This document shows, in pieces, positions 27,975 to 38,319 of a DNA stretch of 64,000 nucleotides (its first letter is position 1; every line of letters starts with the position of its first letter). The notes beneath the pieces are model-generated. The model ran no database searches. It saw only the letters and a list, made by a program, of their open reading frames with translations, and was not told the origin of the DNA. The stretch is taken from positions 1,674,001-1,738,000 of the forward strand of contig NZ_CP008884.1 of NCBI RefSeq assembly GCF_000725385.1. The letters run 5' to 3'. The stretch is from Dyella japonica A8. GTDB taxonomy: Bacteria > Pseudomonadota > Gammaproteobacteria > Xanthomonadales > Rhodanobacteraceae. Both the position numbers and the translations under genes were made by a program.

Positions 27975-29873
27975 TCAGGCGGCGGCGCGCGATGCGCTCC
28001 ACGCGGCCATCAAGGCTTCCCGCAGCTGTTCCGGCGATACGGGCTTGTAGAGCACGGGTATCCGCGCGGCCATGATTTCGCGCAGCCTGTCGCTGCGGGT
28101 TTCGCCCGTGATGAGCAGGCGCGAGAACGGGGGAATGCCGTCGATCTGGTAGTGGGCGTCCAGCGCGGCCAGCACGTCGAGGCCGCTTTCGCCGTCGCGC
28201 AGGCGCAGGTCGGAGATCACGATATCCGGCGGCACGTTCCATTCCTCCGCCGCCTGCAGCGCCTGCACGCGGTCCTCGGCGACGGCCACCTCGCAGCCCC
28301 AGCTCGCCAGCAGGTAACGGATGCCGGACAAGATGGCCGGCTCGTCGTCGATCACCAGCACGCGCATGCCAGAGACGTCGGGCGACGGTTCATGGCCACC
28401 GGCCGCCGGCAGCTGCTGCGCGGGCACTTCGGGCAGGTGGAAGGTGAATACGCTGCCATGCCCCGGCTTCGATTTCAGTTGCACCCGCGTGTCGAGCAGT
28501 TCGGCCAGGCGCTGTACGGTGGCAAGGCCAAGGCCGAGGCCGCGACGGCGTCCCGCGTCGTGCTCGTTGCTGTGGCATTCCACGCGGTAGAACTCGTCGA
28601 ACACGCGCACCTGGTGTTCCGGCGCGATGCCGCTGCCGGTATCCCACACGTCCACGCGCACGGTGCCGTCCTCGCGGCGGCGCGCCACGACCAGTACGCC
28701 GCCGCGACTGGTATAGCGCAGCGCGTTGCTCACCAGGTTGTTGAGGATGCGCGAAAGCATCGTGCGGTCGCTGCGCACCCACAGGTGGGTGGCGCGCATG
28801 ATCAGGCGCAGGCCATGCTGCTCGGCGATCATGCGGAAGTTGCGGCTTACTTCCTGGAACACATGGTCGAGCGGGAATTCCGCGATCTCGATCTGCATGG
28901 CGCCGGTTTCCAGACGCGACAGGTCGAGCAGCTCGCTGAAGAGATGGTCCAGTGCCTCCACGCATTCCTGGATGTGCGCGATGCGGTCCAGCCGGATCGG
29001 GTCGCGCTCGTCCTCGGCCAGCGCCGAGGAGAACAGGGTCAACGCATACAGCGGCTGGCGCAGGTCGTGCGATGCGGCGGCGAGAAAGCGTGCCTTGGCG
29101 ACGCTGGCGGCTTCGAGCGCAGCGTTCTTGCGTGCCAGTTCCACGGTGGCGTGCTCGATCTCGCGCTCCATGCCGCGTTGCACGTCGAACAGCGCCATGG
29201 CCGCGCTGTTGAAGCCGCGTTGCAGTTCGCCGATCTCGGTCTGGTCGGTGACCTCCACCTCGACGCGGCGATCACCGCGGCCCAGCTGATGCACGGCGTC
29301 GACGAGGCGGCGCAGCGGGGCGCTGATCCAGCGGGCTGCCTGCCAGGCGATGATCGCCGCCAGTATCAGGCTGATCGCCAGGGCAATCAGCGCGTGCCGG
29401 AGGCTGGCCTGCTGCATGGCGATGGCATCGCGCAGGCTCACGTCGATCACCACCGAGCCGAGCACCGGCAGGCCGGGGCGCTCCGTGTCCACCACGTCGC
29501 GCACCACGGTCAGGCTTTCGTTGTTGTCGGCGCCGCTGCGACCCAGGCTGTCCGCCAGGATCTCGCCGTCGGCGGCGCGGATCTGCACGCGGGCGACATG
29601 GGGCAGGTCACCGATGGATTCGGCGATGCGCACCAGCTCGCGCCGTTGCATGTCGCGCAGCGGCGCGGCCGTTACCGATGCCGCCTGGGTGGCAATGGCA
29701 TCGGCCGTGTTCTGCTCCATGCTGCGCAGGGTCATCAGCTGCTGCGGCGCGAGCATGGCGACCAGCAGCGTGGCCGTCACCAGGGTGGGCACGAGGGTCA
29801 CCAGCGCAAGCCGCTGCATCAGCGACGTGCGACGCCACCATTGCACCGTCCGCGAGTTGGCCCCTGTACCCAT
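27975..29873 (-). CDS. Hybrid sensor histidine kinase/response regulator
   Basis: The start at 29873 (MGTGANSRTVQWW, preceded by AAGGGG) gives 632 residues. It has two transmembrane helices (about 22-43 and 159-178) with a periplasmic sensor region between, a HAMP domain (179-232), a coiled coil, HisKA with His269 in SHDLRQPLYAL, HATPase (NNLVSNALRYTS, DTGSGIAPEH, GLGLGLATVQRL), and a C-terminal receiver with Asp555 in VISDLRLRDG and Lys610 in LYKPVSP. The RQPL motif links it to the kinase at 21125. It could pass phosphate to the NarL-type regulator, as such hybrid kinases often do; this pairing is inferred. Confidence 0.93.
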   Translation of the reverse strand: MGTGANSRTVQWWRRTSLMQRLALVTLVPTLVTATLLVAMLAPQQLMTLRSMEQNTADAIATQAASVTAAPLRDMQRRELVRIAESIGDLPHVARVQIRAADGEILADSLGRSGADNNESLTVVRDVVDTERPGLPVLGSVVIDVSLRDAIAMQQASLRHALIALAISLILAAIIAWQAARWISAPLRRLVDAVHQLGRGDRRVEVEVTDQTEIGELQRGFNSAAMALFDVQRGMEREIEHATVELARKNAALEAASVAKARFLAAASHDLRQPLYALTLFSSALAEDERDPIRLDRIAHIQECVEALDHLFSELLDLSRLETGAMQIEIAEFPLDHVFQEVSRNFRMIAEQHGLRLIMRATHLWVRSDRTMLSRILNNLVSNALRYTSRGGVLVVARRREDGTVRVDVWDTGSGIAPEHQVRVFDEFYRVECHSNEHDAGRRRGLGLGLATVQRLAELLDTRVQLKSKPGHGSVFTFHLPEVPAQQLPAAGGHEPSPDVSGMRVLVIDDEPAILSGIRYLLASWGCEVAVAEDRVQALQAAEEWNVPPDIVISDLRLRDGESGLDVLAALDAHYQIDGIPPFSRLLITGETRSDRLREIMAARIPVLYKPVSPEQLREALMAAWSASRAAA

Positions 29874-29983
29874 CGGATCCCCTTGCACGCGTGAAGCGTC
29901 AGGCGGAATCAGCCTAGCGCGATTTTTCAGATGAGACAGCAGGCCGACTGGTGTAGCCGCGTTGGCCAAGGTGGCCGCGGAAT

Positions 29984-30721
29984 TCAATCCTGGCGCGGGT
30001 TTGCCTCGTTGGCCATGACGGCCTGGTGACGACGACGGGTAAACCGTTCGACCAATAGCGGCAGCAGGGCCAGCACGGCAATGGCGGTGAGGGGCATCCA
30101 GATGCCTCGTTGCATCAGCAGGCCCGGCCCGAACTGGCCGTGGCTCTTGGCCAGGGCTTCGCCCAGGCCGGCGCCGATCGATGTCTCGAACACCAGGGAG
30201 ACGGTTCCGCCCAGCCAGCTGGCGCCCAGGAACAGCCACAGCGGGCAGCGCAGCCACGCCAGCGCGACCGTGACCAGGCCGAACGGCGCCACCGGCACAA
30301 AGCGCAGGAACATGGTGTAGGCCACAGGGTGCCGCTCGAACCCGTGATGCAGCTTGTCGACCAGGGCAGGCGGATGCTTGCTGCCGGCGCCGAAGGCATA
30401 ACGGCTGGCCAGGAACAGGATCAGCGTGCCCAGGGTCAGGCCGATGGACGAGTAGATGGTGCCTTCCACCGCACCGAAGGCGAAGCCGCCGGCGATGATG
30501 ATGATCACCGTGCCCGGGATGCCCGTGGACATCGCCAGCGTGAGCAGCCCGATGTAGGTGATCCTGCTAAGCCAGGGGGCGGTATCGATGTCGGCGCGCA
30601 TCTGCGCCTGGTGCTGCACCAGCTGTTCCGGGTGCAGCCGGTCCATCAGGCCCGAGCTGAACAAGGCGATGCCGGCGATCACCAGCAGGATCAGCGGCAG
30701 GGCGGCGCGCAGGCGGCTCAA
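29984..30721 (-). CDS. VTT-domain (TVP38/TMEM64, DedA-like) membrane protein
   Basis: This multi-pass inner membrane protein of the VTT superfamily has a typical core: MSTGIPGTVIIIIAGGFAFG, then FLRFVPVAPFGLVTVALA, where the F-x-R-x2-P motif is the family signature. The best start is a TTG at 30721 that overlaps the stop of the upstream deaminase gene (TTGA) and gives 245 residues; the longer open frame upstream is the wrong-frame image of the deaminase. Members are thought to be lipid scramblases or transporters. The ligand is unknown. Confidence 0.82.
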   Translation of the reverse strand: MSRLRAALPLILLVIAGIALFSSGLMDRLHPEQLVQHQAQMRADIDTAPWLSRITYIGLLTLAMSTGIPGTVIIIIAGGFAFGAVEGTIYSSIGLTLGTLILFLASRYAFGAGSKHPPALVDKLHHGFERHPVAYTMFLRFVPVAPFGLVTVALAWLRCPLWLFLGASWLGGTVSLVFETSIGAGLGEALAKSHGQFGPGLLMQRGIWMPLTAIAVLALLPLLVERFTRRRHQAVMANEANPRQD

Positions 30722-31275
30722 TAGTGCTGCCCGCTCTGGCCGTAGGCGGCCAGTACGCCGCGCGCCTGCTCGCGCAGGATGTCGCGGCGCACGGCGATAC
30801 CGCGGCGCTCGAGCTCGCCGATCCAGTCCGCCGGCAGCGGGCCTTCGTCGAACTCGGTGAGTTCTTCCACGTCCTCGGCGCGCGCGCCGATCAGCAGCTC
30901 GTCCACGCCGGCCCACACGGTGGCCCCGTAGCACTGGCAGCAGGGTTGCGCACTGGTGGCCAGCGCGTAGCGGCCGCCATCCGCATTGAGACGGAAGGCG
31001 GCAAGGCGTTGCTGCGCGCTCATGTAGGCCATCATTTCGGCGTGCGCGACAGAGCAGGTCTGCGGCACCACGCGGTTGACGCCCACCGACACCACGCGGC
31101 CGTGACCGTCGAACACCGCCGCGCCGAACGGGCCGCCATGGCTGCGCTCGACATTCAGGCGCGAGAGTTCAATGGCCAGCGCCACGCGTTCCTCGTCGGT
31201 GGTGTAACGCTTGTTGGTGTCGACCACATCGCCGATCCACGGCGGCAGGGTCAGGTGAATCTGTTGGCGCAGCAT
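30718..31275 (-). CDS. Nucleoside/guanine deaminase-like protein
   Basis: This 185-residue zinc deaminase of the CMP/dCMP deaminase superfamily binds zinc through His78 (HAE, with catalytic Glu80) and Cys112/Cys115 (PCCQC). The arrangement and RSHGGPFGAAV resemble the guanine deaminase/TadA branch of nucleobase deaminases rather than cytidine deaminase. It sits 24 bases after glnS on the same strand and overlaps the VTT gene, so all three may form one transcript. The substrate cannot be fixed from sequence. Confidence 0.82.
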   Translation of the reverse strand: MLRQQIHLTLPPWIGDVVDTNKRYTTDEERVALAIELSRLNVERSHGGPFGAAVFDGHGRVVSVGVNRVVPQTCSVAHAEMMAYMSAQQRLAAFRLNADGGRYALATSAQPCCQCYGATVWAGVDELLIGARAEDVEELTEFDEGPLPADWIGELERRGIAVRRDILREQARGVLAAYGQSGQHY

Positions 31276-31299
31276 GAAACGGTCCTTGTGATGCGGATG

Positions 31300-33084
<1,785 letters not shown>

Positions 33085-33279
33085 CGGAGCGAGGCTCGTA
33101 CGCGGTGGTGGAAACAGGGGAGTTTACCCTGTCCTTAGGTGGGGGTGTTTTACCGGCTTTTCAGCCGCCGGGCCCAGTGGCCAAAGGGCGGCAAATGGCC
33201 GCGAACGGTCGTCTTCACCCCGGCAACACGCCTGTGACAAGAACTTGCCCTCATCCCGCCCCGGCGCTAGCGTGGCCCC

Positions 33280-33558
33280 ATGCGCATTGCCTACCGAGCC
33301 GAAAGCCTGATCGACGCCCATCTGGTGAAGGATGCGCTGGAGCGCGCGGAGATCCCTGCCTTCGTGTCCGGCGAATACCTGACCGGGGCCGTCGGGCAGT
33401 TGCCCGCCCTGGACTACGTGGCCGTGCTGGTTCCCGAGGCCAGCCAAGAGGCCGCCGAGCAAGTGGTGCGGGAGGTGGAGCGGGATCTGCGGGAGGCTCG
33501 CCTCGCGCTGAGCGACCCGGACGAAGACCCCGACGCGCCGTATCCCGCTTTTTGCTGA
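33280..33558 (+). CDS. DUF2007 family protein
   Basis: This 92-residue soluble protein begins MRIAYRAESLIDAHLVKDALERAEIPAFVSGEYLTGA, the pattern of the DUF2007 (putative signal transducing protein) family, which has a GlnB-like ferredoxin fold. The tail is acidic (SDPDEDPDAP). No molecular role is established. It stands alone between glnS and apt. Confidence 0.8.
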   Translation: MRIAYRAESLIDAHLVKDALERAEIPAFVSGEYLTGAVGQLPALDYVAVLVPEASQEAAEQVVREVERDLREARLALSDPDEDPDAPYPAFC

Positions 33559-33658
33559 ACGCACCCCCCGGTAGACGACGCCGTTGCCGTGCCCGGTGGC
33601 CCGGCAGCGACGCGTTATCCTGCCCTGCGGCCGTCCTGACCCTGCGGAGTGACAGACC

Positions 33659-34192
33659 TTGGATACCTCGCTGCAACAGATCGCGTCGCTGATCCGCGAC
33701 GTGCCGGATTTCCCCAAGCCCGGCGTGATGTTCCGCGACATCACACCGCTGCTGGCCGATGCCGGCGGTTTCGCGCGTTGCATCGACGCCCTGGCGCAGC
33801 CGTGGCAGGGCAGCGGCGTGCAGGCAGTCTGCGGCATCGAATCGCGCGGCTTCATCTTTGGCGCGGCGCTGGCGCAGAAGCTGCACGCGGGTTTCGTGCC
33901 CTTGCGCAAGCCCAACAAACTCCCGCCCCCTGTCGTGTCGGTGGACTACCAGCTCGAATATGGCGTGGATCGCCTGGAGGCGCGCAACGACGCCCTGCGG
34001 CCTGGCGAGCGGGTGCTTATTGTCGATGACGTATTGGCGACAGGCGGCACGTTGGCCGCAGCGCGCGCACTGGTGTTGAAACTCGGCGCGCAACTAGTCG
34101 GGGCGAGTGTGGTGATCGAACTGGCTGCATTGCAGGGGCGTGCGCGCTGGCCGGACGAGGGTGCGCCGCTGCATGCCTTGCTGCGTTACTGA
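33659..34192 (+). CDS. apt: Adenine phosphoribosyltransferase
   Basis: This enzyme salvages adenine with PRPP to AMP. The 177 residues have the family N-terminus (IRDVPDFPKPGVMFRDITPLL), CGIESRGFIFGAALA, the flexible loop PLRKPNKLP, and the PRPP-binding VLIVDDVLATGGT (residues 119-131). The only suitable start is a TTG at 33659, which falls where other Apt proteins start. Confidence 0.95.
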   Translation: MDTSLQQIASLIRDVPDFPKPGVMFRDITPLLADAGGFARCIDALAQPWQGSGVQAVCGIESRGFIFGAALAQKLHAGFVPLRKPNKLPPPVVSVDYQLEYGVDRLEARNDALRPGERVLIVDDVLATGGTLAAARALVLKLGAQLVGASVVIELAALQGRARWPDEGAPLHALLRY

Positions 34193-34247
34193 GTGCAGGG
34201 CCGGCGCGTCGCGCCCTTGATTTGCCCGGCGGATGCGGCGAAGAGCC

Positions 34248-34315
34248 GTCGCGCACAGGGTGCGCTCCCACAGGGACTCGCCGGCTTGTCTGTGGGAGCG
34301 CACCCTGTGCGCGAC
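34248..34315. repeat. 26-bp perfect inverted repeat after apt
   Basis: The arm 34248-34273 (GTCGCGCACAGGG, then TGCGCTCCCACAG) is exactly complementary to 34290-34315, with a 16-base spacer. The flanks (GCGGCGAAGAGCC and GGGACTCGCCG) extend the symmetry imperfectly. It lies between the convergent apt and oxyR genes. GTGGGAGCGCACC-type repeats are common in pseudomonads and xanthomonads, so this is probably a REP-like element that also serves as a transcription end. Confidence 0.8.
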
Positions 34316-34402
34316 GGGACTCGCCGAATCGCCGCAGATCACGCCGCCAGCCCCACGCGCTCCACATAAACCCGCACGCCCCCTCACCGGCGTCGTCGCG
34401 CG

Positions 34403-35347
34403 TCAACGAGCCGGCGTTCGCGCGGGCTTGGCTTCGAGAATATCCGGCTGCAGCAGGCCAGCAGGCAGGTCGCGAATCACCGCCGCAAAGCGCTCCAGGA
34501 ACGTGCCCATCGACGAACTCTTGCGCCACACCAGTGCGATGCGCCGGCTCGGCGGGCGCCCTGCAAATTCCAGCAGGTGCACGTTGTCCGTGCGCGCCAC
34601 CGGCGGCTTGATGGCGAGTGTCGGCAGCAGCGTGATGCCGACGTTCGCCGCCACCATCTGGCGCAGTGTTTCCAGGCTGGTGGCGCGGAAACCCGAACGC
34701 TCGCCGGCACCGGCCAGCTGGCAGACTTCCAGCGCCTGGTCGCGCATGCAGTGACCATCTTCGAGCAACAGCAGGCTTTCGTCTTCCAGATCGTCAAGCT
34801 TCAGGCGCTTCTGCTTGTGCGCGAGCGGGTGGTCCTCCGGCACCGCGAGTACGAAGGGCTCCTCGAACAGGAATTCCGAATGCAGGCTTTCTTCGTGCAG
34901 CGGCAGCGCGAGGATGCCCACGTCCAGCGAACCCTCGCGCAGCATGCGGATGACCTGCTCGGTTTTCTCCTCCACCAGCAGCAGCTCCAGCCTCGGGAAC
35001 TGCTTGCGTACCAGCGGCACCAGATGGGGCAGCAGGTAAGGGCCCAGCGTAGGGAAGATACCCAGGCGCAACGTGCCCGACTCCGGATCGCGCGTGCGCT
35101 GCGCAATGGCCTTGATCTCTTCGATCTCCGACAGCACGCCACGCGCACGGCGCGCGATCTCTCGCCCGGTTTCCGTCAGCAGCACCTTGCGCGGCGTGCG
35201 CTCCACCAGCGCCACGCCCAGCTCATCCTCCAGCTTCTTGATCTGGGTGGACAAGGTCGGCTGGCTCACGAAGCTCGCCTCGGCGGCGCGTCCGAAATGC
35301 CGGTGCTCAGCGAGGGCGACGAGGTAGTGCAGGTCACGCAGGTTCAT
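34403..35347 (-). CDS. oxyR: Hydrogen peroxide-sensing LysR regulator OxyR
   Basis: This 314-residue LysR-type regulator has an N-terminal winged helix-turn-helix (LHYLVALAEHRHFGRAAEASFVSQPTLSTQIKKLEDELG). It has both redox cysteines of OxyR, Cys200 and Cys209, in LLEDGHCMRDQALEVC, matching Cys199 and Cys208 of E. coli, which form the regulatory disulfide on oxidation by peroxide. IFPTLGPYLLP and the C-terminal VRAAN-like QMVAANVGITLLP are also typical. No catalase or peroxiredoxin gene is next to it here. Confidence 0.94.
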   Translation of the reverse strand: MNLRDLHYLVALAEHRHFGRAAEASFVSQPTLSTQIKKLEDELGVALVERTPRKVLLTETGREIARRARGVLSEIEEIKAIAQRTRDPESGTLRLGIFPTLGPYLLPHLVPLVRKQFPRLELLLVEEKTEQVIRMLREGSLDVGILALPLHEESLHSEFLFEEPFVLAVPEDHPLAHKQKRLKLDDLEDESLLLLEDGHCMRDQALEVCQLAGAGERSGFRATSLETLRQMVAANVGITLLPTLAIKPPVARTDNVHLLEFAGRPPSRRIALVWRKSSSMGTFLERFAAVIRDLPAGLLQPDILEAKPARTPAR

Positions 35348-35472
35348 GGTCAGCTGCCCCGGGATTGCCGATAGGTTGTGTCTATCATATTGGTGGTTGT
35401 CATCGGCGGAGGCAATGCCCGCCCAATGAATTCGTTAGGGGCACTCCTATGGCTACGGGCACCCTTCTATCC

Positions 35473-35567
35473 GTCATCCCAGCGAAAGCTGGGATCCAGC
35501 GTCTTTAGTCCATTGATAGCCGCGCCAGGGGGCAAAGTCACTGGATCCCAGCCTTCGCTGGGATGAC
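35473..35567. repeat. Palindrome of the GTCATCCCAGC type
   Basis: The left arm 35473-35499 (GTCATCCCAGCG, AAAGCTGGGATCCAG) is matched by the right arm 35541-35567, with one base differing (GCGAAAGC versus GCCTTCGC context), around a 41-base spacer. Each arm is itself a hairpin (CCCAGCGAAAGCTGGG). The stem differs from the copies at 54.4 and 61.3 kb by paired changes. Confidence 0.85.
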
Positions 35568-35604
35568 GAGCGAAAGAGCTGCCATCGAGGCAAAGACGAA
35601 GTCG

Positions 35605-35660
35605 CTGGATGACCAGCCATAAGACTGTTGAAGATCGCCTCCAGCCTTCGCTGGGATGAC
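35605..35660. repeat. Solitary half of the 27.7-kb palindrome
   Basis: CTGGATGACCAGCC, then a diverged stretch, CTGTTGAA and CGCCTCCAGCCTTCGCTGGGATGAC follow the same order as the right arm of the element at 27811-27866. The matching left arm is missing, so this looks like a decayed or partial copy inserted next to the palindrome at 35473. Confidence 0.7.
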
Positions 35661-35697
35661 GAGCGAAAGAACAGCCGCCGAATCATGGTAGCCGCGC

Positions 35698-35728
35698 AAA
35701 AAAAATGCCCCGGCATGCACCGGGGCAA
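35698..35728 (-). terminator. Intrinsic terminator of the TonB receptor gene
   Basis: Read on the minus strand, TGCCCCGGTGCATGCCGGGGCA forms a GC-rich stem followed by a run of eight T residues, 27 bases after the receptor's stop codon. Confidence 0.9.
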
Positions 35729-35754
35729 AGGTCGGGTGACAACTGTTTTTTTGC

Positions 35755-38277
35755 TCAGAACTCCTGACTGAAGCGGATACCCACGGTGCGCGGCTGGTTC
35801 ATGACGGTGTAGACCTGCCCGTCCGGATACCCGGGCACCACGTTGTGGGCGGCACAGGTCGCGGCGGCGCATTCGGTGTAGCGGAACAGCTGGCCCCGCT
35901 TGTCGAAGGCGTTGTTGACGTACAGATCCAGAGACATGCCGTGGTACTTCGCGCCAGCGGAAAAATCCGCCGTGGTGTAGGCCGGCATGTTGCCGACCAG
36001 GTCGTTGGCGAAGACGCGAAGGTCCGAACTGCGCTCGCCCACATGCACCACCGCGACCTGCCCGAACACCTCGTAGTCGCCGATGTTGGTGGTGTAGCGG
36101 GCGTTGAGGTTGTACTTCAGCTTCGGCGTCACCGGCAGGCGTGTTCCCTTGGGCGCTAGCGGGCCGGTCACCACGGCACCGGTGATCGGGTTGATCGAAC
36201 CGGCGGGGCAGTTGGAGATCGGGTTGCCGCTGGTGTCGGTGAAGCCGCAGTAGTCCTGCGTCAGCTTAGCGTCGTAGTAGGCCATGCCCGCACCGATCTG
36301 CAGGTTGTACGTGGCCGCCCAGTTCACGTCCTGCTCGATGCCGTTGATGCGCGCCTGTCCCGCGTTGCGGATTTCGGTGAGGCCGTTGGCGCCGAGGATG
36401 CTGAACTGGAAGTCCTTCCATTTCTCGCGGAACACCGCGCCGTTGTACGACAGCCGGTGGTCGAACCAGGTGGTCTTCCAGCCAAGCTCATAGTTGGTGA
36501 GGAAGTCCGACTTGTACGGCGGCAGCGAACCACGGCGATTGATGCCGCCGGGCCGGAAGCCCTGCGACCAGGTGCCGTAAATCATCTTGTCCGGCGAGAT
36601 CTGCCAGGTCAGGTTGGCCTTGCCCAGCGAATCGGTCTCCTTGGTGGCCTTGTCGAAATCCATGCACGGCGCGCCGTGGAACGGGTTCGACGAGGTGCAG
36701 CCGGCCACGCCATAGGTCGACGTGGGCGAGAAGCCCGCGCTGAAACCGTAGAAGCCCTTCAGGCTGTTGTTGGTGTGGAACCAGCGCCCGCCGACGGTGC
36801 CGATAAGCGTTTCCGGAATGAAGTCGTACGACAGCTCGCCGAACAACGCTTCATCGCGATCGACGCGCTCCTGCTGGGTCAACCACAGCGTGTTCGGCCA
36901 GCCCGGTACGGACAGCGAATTGGCCAGGCCATTGATCAGGTAATCCTGCTGGATCTCGTGCACCTGCCGCTGGAAGAACACGCCGCCCACCACGCGCAGG
37001 CGCTCGTCCGCCGGCGAGGCGATACGCAGCTCGTGGCTTTGCTTGGTGTAGTGGTTGTGCGCCTGGATGTACTGCGACGGGTTGATCAGGTTGCCGGCGT
37101 TGTCCTGGATGTAAGCGCCGTAGTGGGCGATGGTGTCGTACCAGAACGAGTAGTCGCTGTAGTCGTTGTCTTCTTCCTGGCTGCGCGTCAGGTGCGAGTA
37201 CGCATAAGTCAGGTCGAAATTGCCGATCTTGCCTTCCACCGTCAGCGCCGCCTGCACCCAGCGGTCATTGGCGTAGTCGGGGTAGTAGTGCGTCAATGCC
37301 AGTGAGCCCACCTGCGGGTCGCTGGCGAAGTTGCCGTTGGTGATGGTGTGCTGCCCCATGACGGTGGGGCTGATCGACCAGTCGTCGTTGATGTTGTATT
37401 TCAACGCCAGGCGGCCACCCTGGATGTCGACGTCGTTGTAGTCCTTCTTGGCCTGGCCGGTACACACCAGGCTGGGCGGGTTGGAGCAGCCCTTGGCGTT
37501 GCTCACCGTGATGCCCGAGGTCGGGAACGTGCGGGAGCCTACTTCGTTGTTGATATACCCCGCGTCGTGCTCGTCCCACCCAACCAGGCGAATCGCGGCG
37601 TTCGACGACATGGGAATATTGACCATGCCTTCCGCGGTATAGCCCACGCCGCCGTGATCGACGGAGTTCACACCCGCGCTGTAGCTGGCGGCGAAACCGC
37701 TGGGGTCGGGCTTGTTGGTGATGATGCGTATCGCACCGGCTTCGGCGCTGGCGCCATACAGGGTGCCCTGCGGGCCCGACAGCGATTCGACGCGCGCGAT
37801 GTCATACATGTGCACATCGAGCGGTCCCTGGATGGTGGTGATCGGCTGCTCATCCAGGTACACGCCCACGCTTGGCATCGAACCGGAATGGTTGCCGTCG
37901 CCGCCGCTGGCCACGCCGCGCATGTAGATCAGCGCAAAGCCCGGGCCGTACGTCTGGTACGACACGCTGGGCAGGTATTTCACATAGTCGTTGAAATTCT
38001 GGACGTGAAGTTCCTGCAGTTTGTCCGTATCCAGCACCTGCAGGCTGATCGGCACTTTCTGCAGGTTTTCCTCGCGCTTCTGCGCCGTGACCGTCACCGC
38101 GCTCAGTGTCTTGGTTTTCTCCAGCGGGCCCGGTGCCGGATTGCTGGCCGGGTTCTGCCCGGCGTCCTGCGCCACGGCGGGTGACGCCATGGCAAGGCAG
38201 ATCGCCGCCGCCAGCGGCAACCGGGACAACGTGATGTGCCGCGTACTTGTCGGCCCCCTCAGCCTGACTTTGTGCAT
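35755..38277 (-). CDS. TonB-dependent outer membrane receptor
   Basis: This 840-residue receptor has a signal peptide (to about residue 36, ending AVAQ), an N-terminal plug domain (VTVTAQKREENLQKVPISLQVLD, GVASGGDGNHSGSMPSVGVYLDE, SLSGPQGTLYGASAEAGAIRIITNKP) and a C-terminal beta barrel ending in the phenylalanine residue of FSQEF. The plug signature VTAQKREENLQ is that of the large FecA/CirA-like family expanded in Xanthomonadales and sphingomonads. The cargo is unknown. It lies 42 bases downstream of a TPR-sulfotransferase gene on the same strand, a common pairing for this receptor type. Confidence 0.93.
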   Translation of the reverse strand: MHKVRLRGPTSTRHITLSRLPLAAAICLAMASPAVAQDAGQNPASNPAPGPLEKTKTLSAVTVTAQKREENLQKVPISLQVLDTDKLQELHVQNFNDYVKYLPSVSYQTYGPGFALIYMRGVASGGDGNHSGSMPSVGVYLDEQPITTIQGPLDVHMYDIARVESLSGPQGTLYGASAEAGAIRIITNKPDPSGFAASYSAGVNSVDHGGVGYTAEGMVNIPMSSNAAIRLVGWDEHDAGYINNEVGSRTFPTSGITVSNAKGCSNPPSLVCTGQAKKDYNDVDIQGGRLALKYNINDDWSISPTVMGQHTITNGNFASDPQVGSLALTHYYPDYANDRWVQAALTVEGKIGNFDLTYAYSHLTRSQEEDNDYSDYSFWYDTIAHYGAYIQDNAGNLINPSQYIQAHNHYTKQSHELRIASPADERLRVVGGVFFQRQVHEIQQDYLINGLANSLSVPGWPNTLWLTQQERVDRDEALFGELSYDFIPETLIGTVGGRWFHTNNSLKGFYGFSAGFSPTSTYGVAGCTSSNPFHGAPCMDFDKATKETDSLGKANLTWQISPDKMIYGTWSQGFRPGGINRRGSLPPYKSDFLTNYELGWKTTWFDHRLSYNGAVFREKWKDFQFSILGANGLTEIRNAGQARINGIEQDVNWAATYNLQIGAGMAYYDAKLTQDYCGFTDTSGNPISNCPAGSINPITGAVVTGPLAPKGTRLPVTPKLKYNLNARYTTNIGDYEVFGQVAVVHVGERSSDLRVFANDLVGNMPAYTTADFSAGAKYHGMSLDLYVNNAFDKRGQLFRYTECAAATCAAHNVVPGYPDGQVYTVMNQPRTVGIRFSQEF

Positions 38278-38319
38278 CGACTTCCCTCCCCAACAAAAAC
38301 GGCGACTGATGGTTATCTG

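Larger units (their letters stand above)
35348..35754. other. Intergenic region upstream of oxyR, rich in repeats
   Basis: 407 bases without a gene. It holds the oxyR promoter region, one complete palindrome (35473-35567), one half-element (35605-35660) and the terminator of the TonB receptor gene (35698-35728). The near-repeat GATGACGAGCGAAAGA occurs twice (35561 and 35654). Confidence 0.8.
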
